60,721 bases of DNA from an uncultured Prevotella sp. (GTDB lineage: Bacteria; Bacteroidota; Bacteroidia; Bacteroidales; Bacteroidaceae), in the NCBI GenBank assembly GCA_946998205.1, contig CAMPYJ010000013.1:1-60721 (forward strand). Direction: 5' to 3'. Within the stretch, counting starts at the first letter, position 1. Every line of letters begins with the position of its first letter. The notes under the pieces are model-generated. The model was given only the letters and a program-made list of their open reading frames with translations. It ran no database searches and was not told where the DNA came from. The translations under genes and the position numbers were made by a program. Of the stretch, positions 7,884 through 16,050 are shown piece by piece.

Positions 7884-8837
7884 TTATTTATTGATTTCAG
7901 TAAGATATCGCTCTGCCTCAAGGGCAGCCTGACAGCCTGTTCCCGCAGCCACGACAGCCTGACGGTACACGGGGTCGGCCACGTCGCCAGCCGCATACAC
8001 GCCGGGAATCTTCGTCTTGGGCGTGCCGGGGATAGTCTTGATGTAGCCTGCCGGGTCGGTTTCAAGGAAGTCTTTGAACACAGACGAGTTGGGAGTGTGC
8101 CCGATAGCTAAGAAGAAGCCGTCGACGGGCAGGTCGTAACGCTCCTCGTTTTCCTCTCCCAAATGCTTAACCAGATGTACGCCCTCAACGCCATTCTCGC
8201 CATAGAGCCCAGTGGCGTTGTGCTTATAGAGTATCTCTATCTTCTCGTTCTCTTCCACACGTTGTTGCATCACCTCGGAGGCACGCAGATAATCTTTGCG
8301 CACAATCATGTACACTTTACTGCAAAGGCCAGCCAGATAGGTAGCTTCTTCGCAAGCAGTGTCGCCACCACCCACGACAGCCACCACCTTGCCGCGATAG
8401 AAAAATCCATCACAAGTGGCACAGGCACTCACACCTTGCCCCTTATACTTCTCCTCATCGTCCAAACCAAGATACTTGGCAGATGCTCCTGTGGCGATAA
8501 TCACGGTCTCTGCCTGAAGCTCATCGCCACTGTCGGTGACCAGCTTGTAAGGCGCTTTGGTCAAGTCGGCCTTGACAATCTCACCGTCTCGGATGTCCGT
8601 TCCATAGCGTTCGGCCTGCTGGCGCAAATCCATCATCATCTGATTGCCGTCGACACCCTCGGGATAACCGGGGAAATTCTCCACCTCAGTGGTTTGAGTG
8701 AGCTGTCCGCCCATCTGCAGTCCGCAATAAAGCACGGGGTTGAGATTGGCGCGGGCCGCATAGATGGCGGCCGTGTAGCCTGCCGGTCCGCTACCGACGA
8801 TGAGGCAACGGGTATATTGTTTTTGTTGTTCCGTCAT
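7884..8837 (-). CDS. trxB: Thioredoxin-disulfide reductase
   Basis: A 317-residue cytosolic flavoprotein that passes electrons from NADPH to thioredoxin. Signatures: the FAD site LIVGSGPAGYTAAIYAAR at the N-terminus, the redox-active CATC pair in ACATCDGFFYRG, the NADPH site VVGGGDTACEEA, and GVYAAGDVADPVYRQ near the end. I chose the start at 8837 (MTEQQKQY) because the 26 residues upstream are hydrophobic and not part of the family. It follows the peroxidase gene on the same strand, separated by a terminator-like hairpin. Confidence 0.96.
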   Translation of the reverse strand: MTEQQKQYTRCLIVGSGPAGYTAAIYAARANLNPVLYCGLQMGGQLTQTTEVENFPGYPEGVDGNQMMMDLRQQAERYGTDIRDGEIVKADLTKAPYKLVTDSGDELQAETVIIATGASAKYLGLDDEEKYKGQGVSACATCDGFFYRGKVVAVVGGGDTACEEATYLAGLCSKVYMIVRKDYLRASEVMQQRVEENEKIEILYKHNATGLYGENGVEGVHLVKHLGEENEERYDLPVDGFFLAIGHTPNSSVFKDFLETDPAGYIKTIPGTPKTKIPGVYAAGDVADPVYRQAVVAAGTGCQAALEAERYLTEINK

Positions 8838-8893
8838 GTAAGATATGAAATGAGCGTTGTGAACGCTGTAACGAAAAAAGGGAAAGATGAAAC

Positions 8894-8941
8894 GAAAAAG
8901 GCGAAACACACGCACGAAAGCATGTGGGTTTCACCTTTTTC
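8894..8941 (-). terminator. Terminator-like hairpin between the peroxidase gene and trxB
   Basis: A long imperfect stem with GAAAAAGG at 8894-8901 and CCTTTTTC at 8934-8941, and inner arms GAAACACACGC and GCATGTGGGTTTC. On the minus strand it ends in CCTTTTTCG. It lies just after the peroxidase stop. Confidence 0.65.
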
Positions 8942-8949
8942 ACCTTTCA

Positions 8950-9498
8950 TTATAACAGTTCCTCGATTTGCTGAGCGACATGCTCCAACTTCTCCGTGGG
9001 CTCGAAGCGTGCGACAACCTGTCCCTGCTTGTTGATGAGGAACTTGGTGAAATTCCATTTAATGTCGGGCTTCTGCTCGTAATCGGGGTCAGCTTTTGAC
9101 AAGATGTCAACGAGGATGGGAGCGATGGGGTGGCTCATGTCCCATCCCGCGAAGCCTTTCTGTTCCTTGAGGAACTTGTACAGCGGGTCGGCATCGTCAC
9201 CGTTTACCTTGATTTTCTTGAAGCGCGGAAATTCGGTACCGTATGTCAGTTTGCAGAACTCGTGGATGCTCTCGTCCGTTCCCGGCGCCTGCTGTCCGAA
9301 TTGGTTGCAAGGGAAGTCAAGGATTTCAAACCCTTTGGCGTGATATTTCTCGTATAGCTTCTCCAGTTCTTCGTATTGAGGGGTGAAACCGCATTTTGTC
9401 GCCGTGTTGACAATCAAGAGCACCTCATTGGCATACTCCTTGAGAGACACTTCGTGACCTTTTCTGTCTTTTACCGAAAATTCATAAATTGTTTTCAT
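8950..9498 (-). CDS. Glutathione peroxidase family protein (cysteine type)
   Basis: A 182-residue thiol peroxidase that reduces hydroperoxides. The peroxidatic residue is cysteine in VNTATKCGFTPQYEELE, not selenocysteine. The FPCNQFGQQAPG block and the KWNFTKFLI block supply the conserved glutamine and tryptophan. Bacterial members of this type usually use thioredoxin rather than glutathione, and the gene is next to trxB, which fits that reading, but this is inference. A minus-strand TAACTTTG box at 9599-9606 is the likely -7 element, giving a leader of about 95 nt. Confidence 0.93.
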   Translation of the reverse strand: MKTIYEFSVKDRKGHEVSLKEYANEVLLIVNTATKCGFTPQYEELEKLYEKYHAKGFEILDFPCNQFGQQAPGTDESIHEFCKLTYGTEFPRFKKIKVNGDDADPLYKFLKEQKGFAGWDMSHPIAPILVDILSKADPDYEQKPDIKWNFTKFLINKQGQVVARFEPTEKLEHVAQQIEELL

Positions 9499-9598
9499 TT
9501 TCTGCTGTTTATTTTAAGTGTGTTCGTTACCATGTCGCAGCCGTGCTGAAGGCGACGGCGGCTTTGTTCCCGCTCACGCCTCCACCATCTTGCCCACG

Positions 9599-9606
9599 CA
9601 AAGTTA
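9599..9606 (-). promoter_or_regulatory. -7 box of the glutathione peroxidase gene
   Basis: CAAAGTTA on the plus strand is TAACTTTG on the minus strand. No clear -33 element is seen. It is the only such box in the 248-bp gap between udk and the peroxidase gene. Confidence 0.5.
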
Positions 9607-9746
9607 ACGAATAAAATCGACATTACGCGGGTACGGAATGCGAATAAATATTAATTTACGATTTGAATGGGGAGGAACCGCGGCTTGTAGACGGAAAGCG
9701 GAAGACCACGGAACTCAGAAGACTCGCGCCTCTGCGCCGCCGCTGG

Positions 9747-10397
9747 TCATCCAAAGTGCATCAGCACCAGGCGTTCGACATACTTGCAGAGGATGTCTAT
9801 GCCCTTGAGGTTCTCGCCTCCCTGCGGGATAATCACGTCGGCGAAACGCTTGGTAGGTTCGATGAACTGCTCGTGCATGGGCTTCAGCACATCCAAGTAT
9901 CTCTGAACCACCATGTTGACATCCCTCCCCCGTTCGACGGTGTCGCGCTGGATGTTGCGGATGAGGCGCTCGTCGGGGTCGCAGTCAACGAACACCTTCA
10001 AGTCCATCATCTCGCGCAGCCGCTTGTTGAGCAGCGTCATGATGCCTTCGATGATGATCACCGGTCGGGGTTCCACATGAATGGTTTCGGGCAGACGGTT
10101 GCACTTTAAATAAGAATAGGTGGGCTGCTCGATGGGCTCACCCTCGCGCAATTGGTTCACCTGCTTGATGAGCAGCTTCCAGTCGAAGGCGTCGGGATGG
10201 TCAAAATTGATGGCGTGGCGCTCCTCCTCGGTCATCGCCGAGGTGTCGTTGTAATACGAATCGAGCGGCACCACGGCCACATGGTTAGGCGGCAGGGCCT
10301 CAACGATTTTCCTGACCACGGTGGTCTTTCCCGATCCCGTTCCGCCGGCGATGCCAATGACGGTCACTTCATGTTTTCGTTCCATATAAGTCATCAT
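9747..10397 (-). CDS. udk: Uridine kinase
   Basis: A 216-residue cytosolic P-loop kinase that phosphorylates uridine and cytidine with ATP or GTP in pyrimidine salvage. It has the Walker A motif GIAGGTGSGKTT, the DSYYND loop and the NFDHPDAFDW substrate block typical of Udk. A start at 10385 (MERKHEV) is equally possible; no ribosome binding site decides between them. It is 11 bp downstream of the UDG-family gene on the same strand, so they are probably cotranscribed. Confidence 0.95.
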   Translation of the reverse strand: MMTYMERKHEVTVIGIAGGTGSGKTTVVRKIVEALPPNHVAVVPLDSYYNDTSAMTEEERHAINFDHPDAFDWKLLIKQVNQLREGEPIEQPTYSYLKCNRLPETIHVEPRPVIIIEGIMTLLNKRLREMMDLKVFVDCDPDERLIRNIQRDTVERGRDVNMVVQRYLDVLKPMHEQFIEPTKRFADVIIPQGGENLKGIDILCKYVERLVLMHFG

Positions 10398-10408
10398 ATC
10401 TGTTTGTT

Positions 10409-10999
10409 TTACTCTGTCTTCTCAGCGTGCAGGCCCAGCACGTCTTCAAACATCCTCCGATAGCTTTCGGCCTTTGTCTCCAGTCTCGCGGGATAGGCTC
10501 GCGAGGAGCTGGGCATGCGGTACAACCGCATCAGTCTGCCCTCGAAGCTGAACTCGGCATACTGCCCCATCGCCGGCGCAGCGACGCCGAAATGACGAGT
10601 GAAGACGGCCGTGGCCTTCTGACCGGCCGTGAGTACGGCCGTACAATGCGGCAAAGCCCGCAGCAAGCCGTCGAGGTCGGCCGGCTCGATGATTTCCAAA
10701 TCCTTGTCAGAGGCGGTGTTCTTGGTACGGCGCACACGCAGGGCCGTGTCGAAGAGAGCCACGCCTTTTTCTGCGAGAAAAGCTTTCAGCGCTTCCAAAC
10801 GGAATGTCTTGTCGCGCTGATTCACGAAATGTTGCTTGTCGCCGAAAAACAAATAACCGAAGATGCGCCACATGTCGTTCTGGAAATTGGGGTAATAGAA
10901 CGGCACGCACCACCGCTTGGGGGCTGGCGGAAACGTGCCCAGCATCAGCAAGGTGGCGTTCTTGGGCAAGAATGGTTCGAAGGGATGAGTTTCTATCAT
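10409..10999 (-). CDS. Uracil-DNA glycosylase superfamily protein (DNA-deoxyinosine glycosylase type)
   Basis: A 196-residue protein of the UDG superfamily, close to the Mug/COG3663 group now often named DNA-deoxyinosine glycosylase (family 6). It would remove deaminated bases from DNA by cleaving the glycosidic bond. Visible blocks are LLMLGTFPPAPKRW near the N-terminus and the C-terminal MPSSSRAYPARLETKAESY motif, typical of this group. The exact base specificity is not readable. It is upstream of udk with an 11-bp gap. Its upstream region contains G-rich and GTTCAA repeats and no recognisable promoter. Confidence 0.85.
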   Translation of the reverse strand: MIETHPFEPFLPKNATLLMLGTFPPAPKRWCVPFYYPNFQNDMWRIFGYLFFGDKQHFVNQRDKTFRLEALKAFLAEKGVALFDTALRVRRTKNTASDKDLEIIEPADLDGLLRALPHCTAVLTAGQKATAVFTRHFGVAAPAMGQYAEFSFEGRLMRLYRMPSSSRAYPARLETKAESYRRMFEDVLGLHAEKTE

Positions 11000-11016
11000 T
11001 GGTAGTGAAGCCTATC

Positions 11017-11098
11017 TCCCCGGAAAGCCTCCCCCATCCCCTCCAAAGGAGGGGAGAAAGCCTCACCCCCAACCCCTCCCCAAAAGGGAGGGGAGTAG
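11017..11098. repeat. G-rich (CCCCTCC-type) degenerate repeat
   Basis: Several short inverted copies of a CCCCTCC/GGAGGGG motif, as in AAAGGAGGGG and CCCTCCCC. A very similar block lies at 32268-32310, where it codes for the end of menF. Blocks of this kind are common in Bacteroidetes genomes; no function is assigned. Confidence 0.7.
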
Positions 11099-11127
11099 AT
11101 AGTTGTACTGGTATGAGTTGATGTGGT

Positions 11128-11160
11128 CACAAGTTCACAAGTTCACAAGTTTACAAATTG
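11128..11160. repeat. AAGTTCAC short tandem repeat
   Basis: Three to four degenerate copies of CACAAGTT. A related block (GAGTTTGTGAGTTTATAAG) lies at 32141-32185, also beside a GTTCAA block, so the three repeat types travel together. Confidence 0.65.
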
Positions 11161-11194
11161 ACATTGACAAATTAATAATTTTGCCAACCAAAAT

Positions 11195-11314
11195 GCTCAA
11201 AGTTCAAAGTTCAAAGTTCAATGTTCAAAGCTCAATGTTCAATGTTCAAAGTTCAATGTTCAAAGTTCAATGTTCAATGTTCAAAGTTCAATGTTCAATG
11301 TTCAAAGTTCAAAG
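11195..11314. repeat. GTTCAA/GTTCAAT degenerate tandem repeat
   Basis: About 120 bp of alternating AAAGTTCA and ATGTTCA units of about 7-8 bp. The block supplies the stop codon of the neighbouring nuclease-like gene (TGA at 11309-11311 on the minus strand). A second, shorter block is at 32204-32258. Confidence 0.85.
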
Positions 11315-12361
11315 TACCTTCTGTTGTTTCACCAAGTACACCACTACCGGCAGGTGGTCGCTGTATCCATCAAGCCACACGCCTCCGGCCGTCGTACGCT
11401 TGGGTGCGCCCTTATACTTTCCGGTGGACTGGATGAGATAGTCTCGGCATTGAATCTGATGCTTCCAATACTTGAGCGAGGAGAAGTCCTTCACACCTTT
11501 CTTATTAAGCATGTTTGGCGAGAGAACAATCTGGTCGAAAAGGTTCCACGAGCCGTTGTACATCAACGTCCCCTTGCCCTGCTTGGCCAGCACGTCGTAC
11601 CAAGGATTGTACATGTCGCCATCCCTCACGTCCTTTATTTCGGGTTTAGCGGACAGCACCTCAGCCATGCTCTTGTTCACGGGGTCGTCGTTCATGTCGC
11701 CCATGACCATGACCTTTATGGCGGGTTCACGCCGCAGCAGCGAGTCCTTGATGGTCTTCACCTGCGCTGCGGCCGTCTCACGGTAAAACGAGGTGCTGAA
11801 GCGACTGGGCCAGTGGCACACGATGGCAGCCACGCGGTCGCCGCCCATCGTACCCGTGACGGTGAGGAACCCGCGGGTGAAGAAGGCACTGTCTTTTTTA
11901 AGCGGTTGAACATACGGCACCAGCTTGACGGAAGCAGGCTTGAAGAGCTGCGGATTGTACAGCAACGCACAGTCGATGCCGCGCCTGTCAGGCCCCTCGA
12001 CGTGGATGTAGCGATAGCCGCGGGCCGCCAAGGGTCCTTGAGCCACCAGCGCGTCGAGCACCCGCGCGTTCTCCACCTCACTCAGTCCGATGAGGGTGCA
12101 GCCCACGTTTGGCAACACGTCAGTGCCCATGTCGGCCAGGGCGCGCGCCATGTTGCGCAGCTTGTGCGTATACTTTAACCCATCCCATTTGTACGAACCG
12201 TTGGGAAGGAAGTCGTAATCGTTCTTACCCTCGTCATGACAAGTGTCGAAAAGATTTTCCTGATTGTAGAATCCTACGGCATACACCGAATATTTGTCCT
12301 GCGCCGAAATGGCCATGAGGCCAACCAACAGCAGTACCGGAAGCATAAACAGTTTTTTCAT
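11309..12361 (-). CDS. Secreted endonuclease/exonuclease/phosphatase (EEP) family protein
   Basis: A 350-residue exported protein with a signal peptide (MKKLFMLPVLLLVGLMAISA). The EEP fold is shown by FYNQENLFD, the metal-binding LIGLSEVENARVL, GPDRRGIDCALLYN, CHWPSRF, MGDMNDDPVN and the C-terminal YSDHLPVVVYL. Members cleave phosphodiesters in nucleic acids or other phosphoesters; the substrate is not readable. I chose the start at 12361 because the TATCTTTG box at 12404-12411 (minus strand) would start transcription downstream of the longer alternative. It is divergent from the TonB receptor operon at 12531, which often accompanies such enzymes. The stop codon lies within the GTTCAA repeat. 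Confidence 0.88.
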   Translation of the reverse strand: MKKLFMLPVLLLVGLMAISAQDKYSVYAVGFYNQENLFDTCHDEGKNDYDFLPNGSYKWDGLKYTHKLRNMARALADMGTDVLPNVGCTLIGLSEVENARVLDALVAQGPLAARGYRYIHVEGPDRRGIDCALLYNPQLFKPASVKLVPYVQPLKKDSAFFTRGFLTVTGTMGGDRVAAIVCHWPSRFSTSFYRETAAAQVKTIKDSLLRREPAIKVMVMGDMNDDPVNKSMAEVLSAKPEIKDVRDGDMYNPWYDVLAKQGKGTLMYNGSWNLFDQIVLSPNMLNKKGVKDFSSLKYWKHQIQCRDYLIQSTGKYKGAPKRTTAGGVWLDGYSDHLPVVVYLVKQQKVL

Positions 12362-12403
12362 CTTAGTGTGATTGTTTTTATACATGAAGTACGTTTTCTC
12401 CTG

Positions 12404-12411
12404 CAAAGATA
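12404..12411 (-). promoter_or_regulatory. -7 box of the EEP family gene
   Basis: CAAAGATA on the plus strand reads TATCTTTG on the minus strand, about 40 bp before the chosen start. No good -33 element. Confidence 0.55.
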
Positions 12412-12488
12412 AGTCTTTATTTCAAATAAAATAAGGTGTCCGGGGAAAAAATTAAGACAAAAAATTTCGCACATCGGAATATATTTCG

Positions 12489-12496
12489 TTACTTTG
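12489..12496 (+). promoter_or_regulatory. Weak -7 box before the TonB receptor operon
   Basis: TTACTTTG differs from TAnnTTTG at one position and is 34 bp upstream of the start codon at 12531. Position fits; match is imperfect. Confidence 0.35.
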
Positions 12497-12530
12497 TGGG
12501 TGAAAGTCATACACACAGAAATCTCCCATT

Positions 12531-15074
12531 ATGCAGAATAAGCTAACGCTTGCCGTTATCGCCTTGTGCCTCACGCCGCTGGCTCATGCCCAAAGCGACA
12601 AGACCACCCGCCAGAAGACACCTCTCGTGGACGAATCGGCATTCACATTCACGGAAGCACAGTTGGACGAGGATGACAACATGCCGCAAAACGTAACCAT
12701 CCTCAACTCGAGCACCAACGCCTACGCATCCAGGGTAGGCTATCTGTTCTCCCCCGTTCGCTTTCGTTACCGCGGGCTGGACCAGAAGTACAATGACGTG
12801 TACGTCAACGGCGCGCCGATGAACGACATGGAGTCGGGACAGTTCAGGTATTCCATGATCGGCGGGCTGAACCAACAAACCCGCAACGTAGACTTCGCCC
12901 TGCCCTTCGAGAGCAACAGCTTCGCGGTGAACGGTATGGCCGGCAGCAACAATTACGACTTCCGCGCGGGCGACATGCCGGCCGGCCATCGCTTCTCACT
13001 GGGCGCCGCCAACCGCAACTACACCGCGAGGGGCATGTACACATATGCGTCGGGCTTCGACGCCAAGGGATGGGCCGTGGCCGCCAACCTCACCTACCGG
13101 TGGGCCAACAGAGGGTATGTGGAGGGTACGTTCTACAACGCGCTATCCTATTTCCTCGGCGTGCAGAAGAAATGGAGCAACGGCCATTCGCTGGCATTGT
13201 CGGCCTGGGGCAACCCCACCGAGCGCGCGTCACAGGGCGCATCCACCGATGAGGCCTACTGGCTGGCCAACGACTACATGTACAACCCCTACTGGGGATA
13301 CCAGAACGGAAAGAAACGCAACTCGCGCGTGGTCAACGATTTCGCACCATCAGCCCTTCTCACCTGGGACTGGGACATCAACCGCGACATGCAGCTCACC
13401 ACTTCTCTCTTCGGCAAATACAGCATGTACAAGAGCACCAAGCTGAACTACAGCAACGCAGAGAACCCACAACCCGACTACTGGAAGCTCTTTCCCAGCA
13501 AGCAATACGACGTATGGAACGAGGTCGCCGACCCGCGCGCCAGGAGCCACGAGGCCTTTTCAGGCTGGAATGAGGCGTACAACTACTGGACAGCCTCGAA
13601 AGCCAACCGGCAGATTAACTGGGACCGGCTGTACTGGTCGAACCGGCAGGCTGGCGAGAGCGGAGCCGACGCCATGTATTTCGTGCAGGCCCGACACAAC
13701 GACAACTTGGTGATGAACCTGGCTTCAACGCTCACTCAGAAGCTGAGCAAGAATGAGACATGGAACTTGGGACTGGTGCTGGGACACAACCGGGGCAGGC
13801 ATTATCAAACCATGGAAGACCTGCTGGGTGCCAAAAGCTACCACAACATCAACACTTACGCACTGGGCAACTATCCCGCCGGCAGCGACGCGGTGCAGTA
13901 TGACCTGAACACCATGGGGGCAGACCGCACCGGACGACCGGTTGGCAAAGGTGACAAATTTGGCTACGACTACGACATCATCGTGAACAAGGCACAGGCT
14001 TGGACCAACTACTCGGCCACGCTGGGCCGCTGCCGCTGGATGGTGGCCGCAAAAATAGGCGCGACCGACATGCAACGAGAGGGCTACATGCGCAACGGCA
14101 TGTTTGCCGGCAACTCGTACGGCAAGAGCGGAAAGGCCAAATTCCTGGATGGCGGCGGCAAGACCGGTCTCACCTTAGATGCCGGCAGGGGCAACGTGTT
14201 GTCCATTGGGGCGGGATATGAATGGCGAGCACCCGTGGCACGCACCGCATTCGCATCGCCTGAAATGAACAACGACTTTGTGCGAGACTTGAAAAACGAG
14301 CGCATATTCAGCAGCGAATTGGGCTATCAGTATCAGAACGCCTGGCTGCATGCCAACGTGAACGCCTACTACAACAGCATGAGCAACGTCACCGAATGGC
14401 AGAACTTCTACTTCGACGCCATCAACTCGTTCTCGTACGTTTCCATGACAGGCATCGAGAAAGTGGCTTATGGCGCGGAACTGGGCGCGCGGCTCAAGTT
14501 GGCCTCATACCTTGACCTGAATGCCATCGGCACCTGGAGCGAGGCCAAGAACGTCAACAATGCCAAGGTACGCTACCTCAACTCAACGCAGGCAACCTAT
14601 ACCGACGACATCGTGCTGAACAAGAACATGCGCGAGGCAGGCACGCCACTGACGGCCGCAAGCCTCGGACTGAGCTATCACCAGAAGGGATGGTACATCG
14701 ATCTGAACGGAAACTACTACGACCGTATCTACCTGTCCTATTCTCCGAACACCAGATACAAAAGCAAGACGCACACCGACAACGAAGGAAACGACCTCAC
14801 GGAACAAGCGAGGGGCAAAGGCGGATTCATGCTGGACGGCAGCATCGGCAAGAGCTTCCGCCTGAAGAAGGGACAGCTGAGCCTCAACCTCATGGTGACC
14901 AACATCTTGAACAACCGGCGCATCGTCACAGGCGGCTACGAGCAGAGCCGGTCAAGCTTCTACACAAACGGAAAAGGAAAAGACGTGATAAGAACTTACA
15001 GGTTCCAACACAATCCCAAAAAGTATTACGCATACGGAACCAACGGCATGCTGCAGATTACTTACAGATTCTAA
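12531..15074 (+). CDS. TonB-dependent outer-membrane receptor (not SusC type)
   Basis: An 847-residue outer-membrane protein with a signal peptide (cleavage near AHAQ, residue 20). It has a plug domain (about 45-160, with VGYLFSPVRFRYRGL and DVYVNGAPMNDMESGQFR) and a 22-strand barrel typical of TonB-dependent receptors, ending in the aromatic MLQITYRF. It lacks the N-terminal carboxypeptidase-like domain of SusC proteins. It is the first gene of an operon with two lipoproteins (15 bp, then 103 bp gaps) and is divergent from an exported EEP enzyme. That arrangement suggests uptake of a nucleic-acid or phosphoester-derived ligand, but the cargo is unknown. Confidence 0.88.
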   Translation: MQNKLTLAVIALCLTPLAHAQSDKTTRQKTPLVDESAFTFTEAQLDEDDNMPQNVTILNSSTNAYASRVGYLFSPVRFRYRGLDQKYNDVYVNGAPMNDMESGQFRYSMIGGLNQQTRNVDFALPFESNSFAVNGMAGSNNYDFRAGDMPAGHRFSLGAANRNYTARGMYTYASGFDAKGWAVAANLTYRWANRGYVEGTFYNALSYFLGVQKKWSNGHSLALSAWGNPTERASQGASTDEAYWLANDYMYNPYWGYQNGKKRNSRVVNDFAPSALLTWDWDINRDMQLTTSLFGKYSMYKSTKLNYSNAENPQPDYWKLFPSKQYDVWNEVADPRARSHEAFSGWNEAYNYWTASKANRQINWDRLYWSNRQAGESGADAMYFVQARHNDNLVMNLASTLTQKLSKNETWNLGLVLGHNRGRHYQTMEDLLGAKSYHNINTYALGNYPAGSDAVQYDLNTMGADRTGRPVGKGDKFGYDYDIIVNKAQAWTNYSATLGRCRWMVAAKIGATDMQREGYMRNGMFAGNSYGKSGKAKFLDGGGKTGLTLDAGRGNVLSIGAGYEWRAPVARTAFASPEMNNDFVRDLKNERIFSSELGYQYQNAWLHANVNAYYNSMSNVTEWQNFYFDAINSFSYVSMTGIEKVAYGAELGARLKLASYLDLNAIGTWSEAKNVNNAKVRYLNSTQATYTDDIVLNKNMREAGTPLTAASLGLSYHQKGWYIDLNGNYYDRIYLSYSPNTRYKSKTHTDNEGNDLTEQARGKGGFMLDGSIGKSFRLKKGQLSLNLMVTNILNNRRIVTGGYEQSRSSFYTNGKGKDVIRTYRFQHNPKKYYAYGTNGMLQITYRF

Positions 15075-15089
15075 CATAACGACACAGAC

Positions 15090-15947
15090 ATGAAAGAGCT
15101 CAAACATATCATCATGGTGCTGGCTTGCACCCTCTTGGCTTCGTGCATGGGTGACGACTATGACGCTCCTGACCTAAATGAACCGCCCTACGGAAACAAG
15201 GAACTCACGGAGGCCAACGTGCTCACCATCAAGCAGCTGAAAGCCAAATACAACAATGCGATTGTATCGAACGGCATCGAAGAGATAACCGAAGACGCGC
15301 AAATAAAAGGCTGGGTGACGGGCAACGACATTGAAGGAAACCTATATAACCAGTTTGCCTTGCAGGACGAGACGGGAGCCATCATCATCTCCGTGGAGCA
15401 AGGTGCCCTATACGGACACCTGCCCGTGGGACAAGAGGTACTCATCTCACTGAAGGGATTGAAGATAGGTGGCTATGGAAACCAAGGACAAATAGGCGAT
15501 GCGTACACCGACAAGAAGACAGGACAACTGCAGGTGGGCCGCCAGAACCGCTTTGTATGGGAACGCCATTACAAGCTCACAGGCCCCGTTCAACCAGGCA
15601 AGATAAAGCCAACGGTCTTTGACACGAACGAGATGAGCGACGGACAGTACATGGCAGAGCACTGCGGAATGCTCATGACCCTAAAGAACGTCAGACTGGA
15701 AGAAGCTGACGGCAAGACGGTCTTCGCACCCAATGACGGCAGCATCACCCTGACAGCCAATGCGGCGAACCGCACCCTGACAGGCATCAGCAGCAAGAAG
15801 ATGGTGGTACGCACCAGCACCTACGCCGACTTTGCCAACCAGCCAATGCCAACAGGCGCCGTGAACATCACGGGCATCTTCACCAGGTTCGGTGACACAT
15901 GGCAAATCCTGCCGCGCACGGCAAACGACGTCAAGCCAGCCAAATGA
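15090..15947 (+). CDS. DUF5689 domain surface lipoprotein
   Basis: A 285-residue lipoprotein. The lipobox LLASC ends at about residue 19, and CMGDD follows, an acidic tail of the sort that directs lipoproteins to the cell surface in Bacteroidetes. The mature part matches DUF5689: TIKQLKAKY, then ITEDAQIKGWVTGND and FALQDETGAIIISVE, an OB-fold-like pattern. It follows the TonB receptor by 15 bp and is probably its partner. Function is unknown; a role in binding a nucleic acid or other polymer is only inferred from the OB-like pattern and the neighbouring EEP enzyme. Confidence 0.82.
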   Translation: MKELKHIIMVLACTLLASCMGDDYDAPDLNEPPYGNKELTEANVLTIKQLKAKYNNAIVSNGIEEITEDAQIKGWVTGNDIEGNLYNQFALQDETGAIIISVEQGALYGHLPVGQEVLISLKGLKIGGYGNQGQIGDAYTDKKTGQLQVGRQNRFVWERHYKLTGPVQPGKIKPTVFDTNEMSDGQYMAEHCGMLMTLKNVRLEEADGKTVFAPNDGSITLTANAANRTLTGISSKKMVVRTSTYADFANQPMPTGAVNITGIFTRFGDTWQILPRTANDVKPAK

Positions 15948-16050
15948 GCCGTCACACGCCCCCGCAAGGAACCGTCCGACAAAAAGACACGAGGGCGGAA
16001 ACAACGAAATTCAATCTAAAACAAACATCATTCAGAAAACTTTCATCAAC

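Noticed and set aside
11195..11314. GTTCAA block as a CRISPR or regulatory operator array
   Set aside because: Units are 7-8 bp and degenerate, without spacers; a similar block occurs elsewhere at a gene junction.
15892..16050. Upstream extension of the choice-of-anchor-J lipoprotein
   Set aside because: It overlaps the DUF5689 gene in another frame and lacks a signal peptide; the start at 16051 begins a normal lipoprotein signal.
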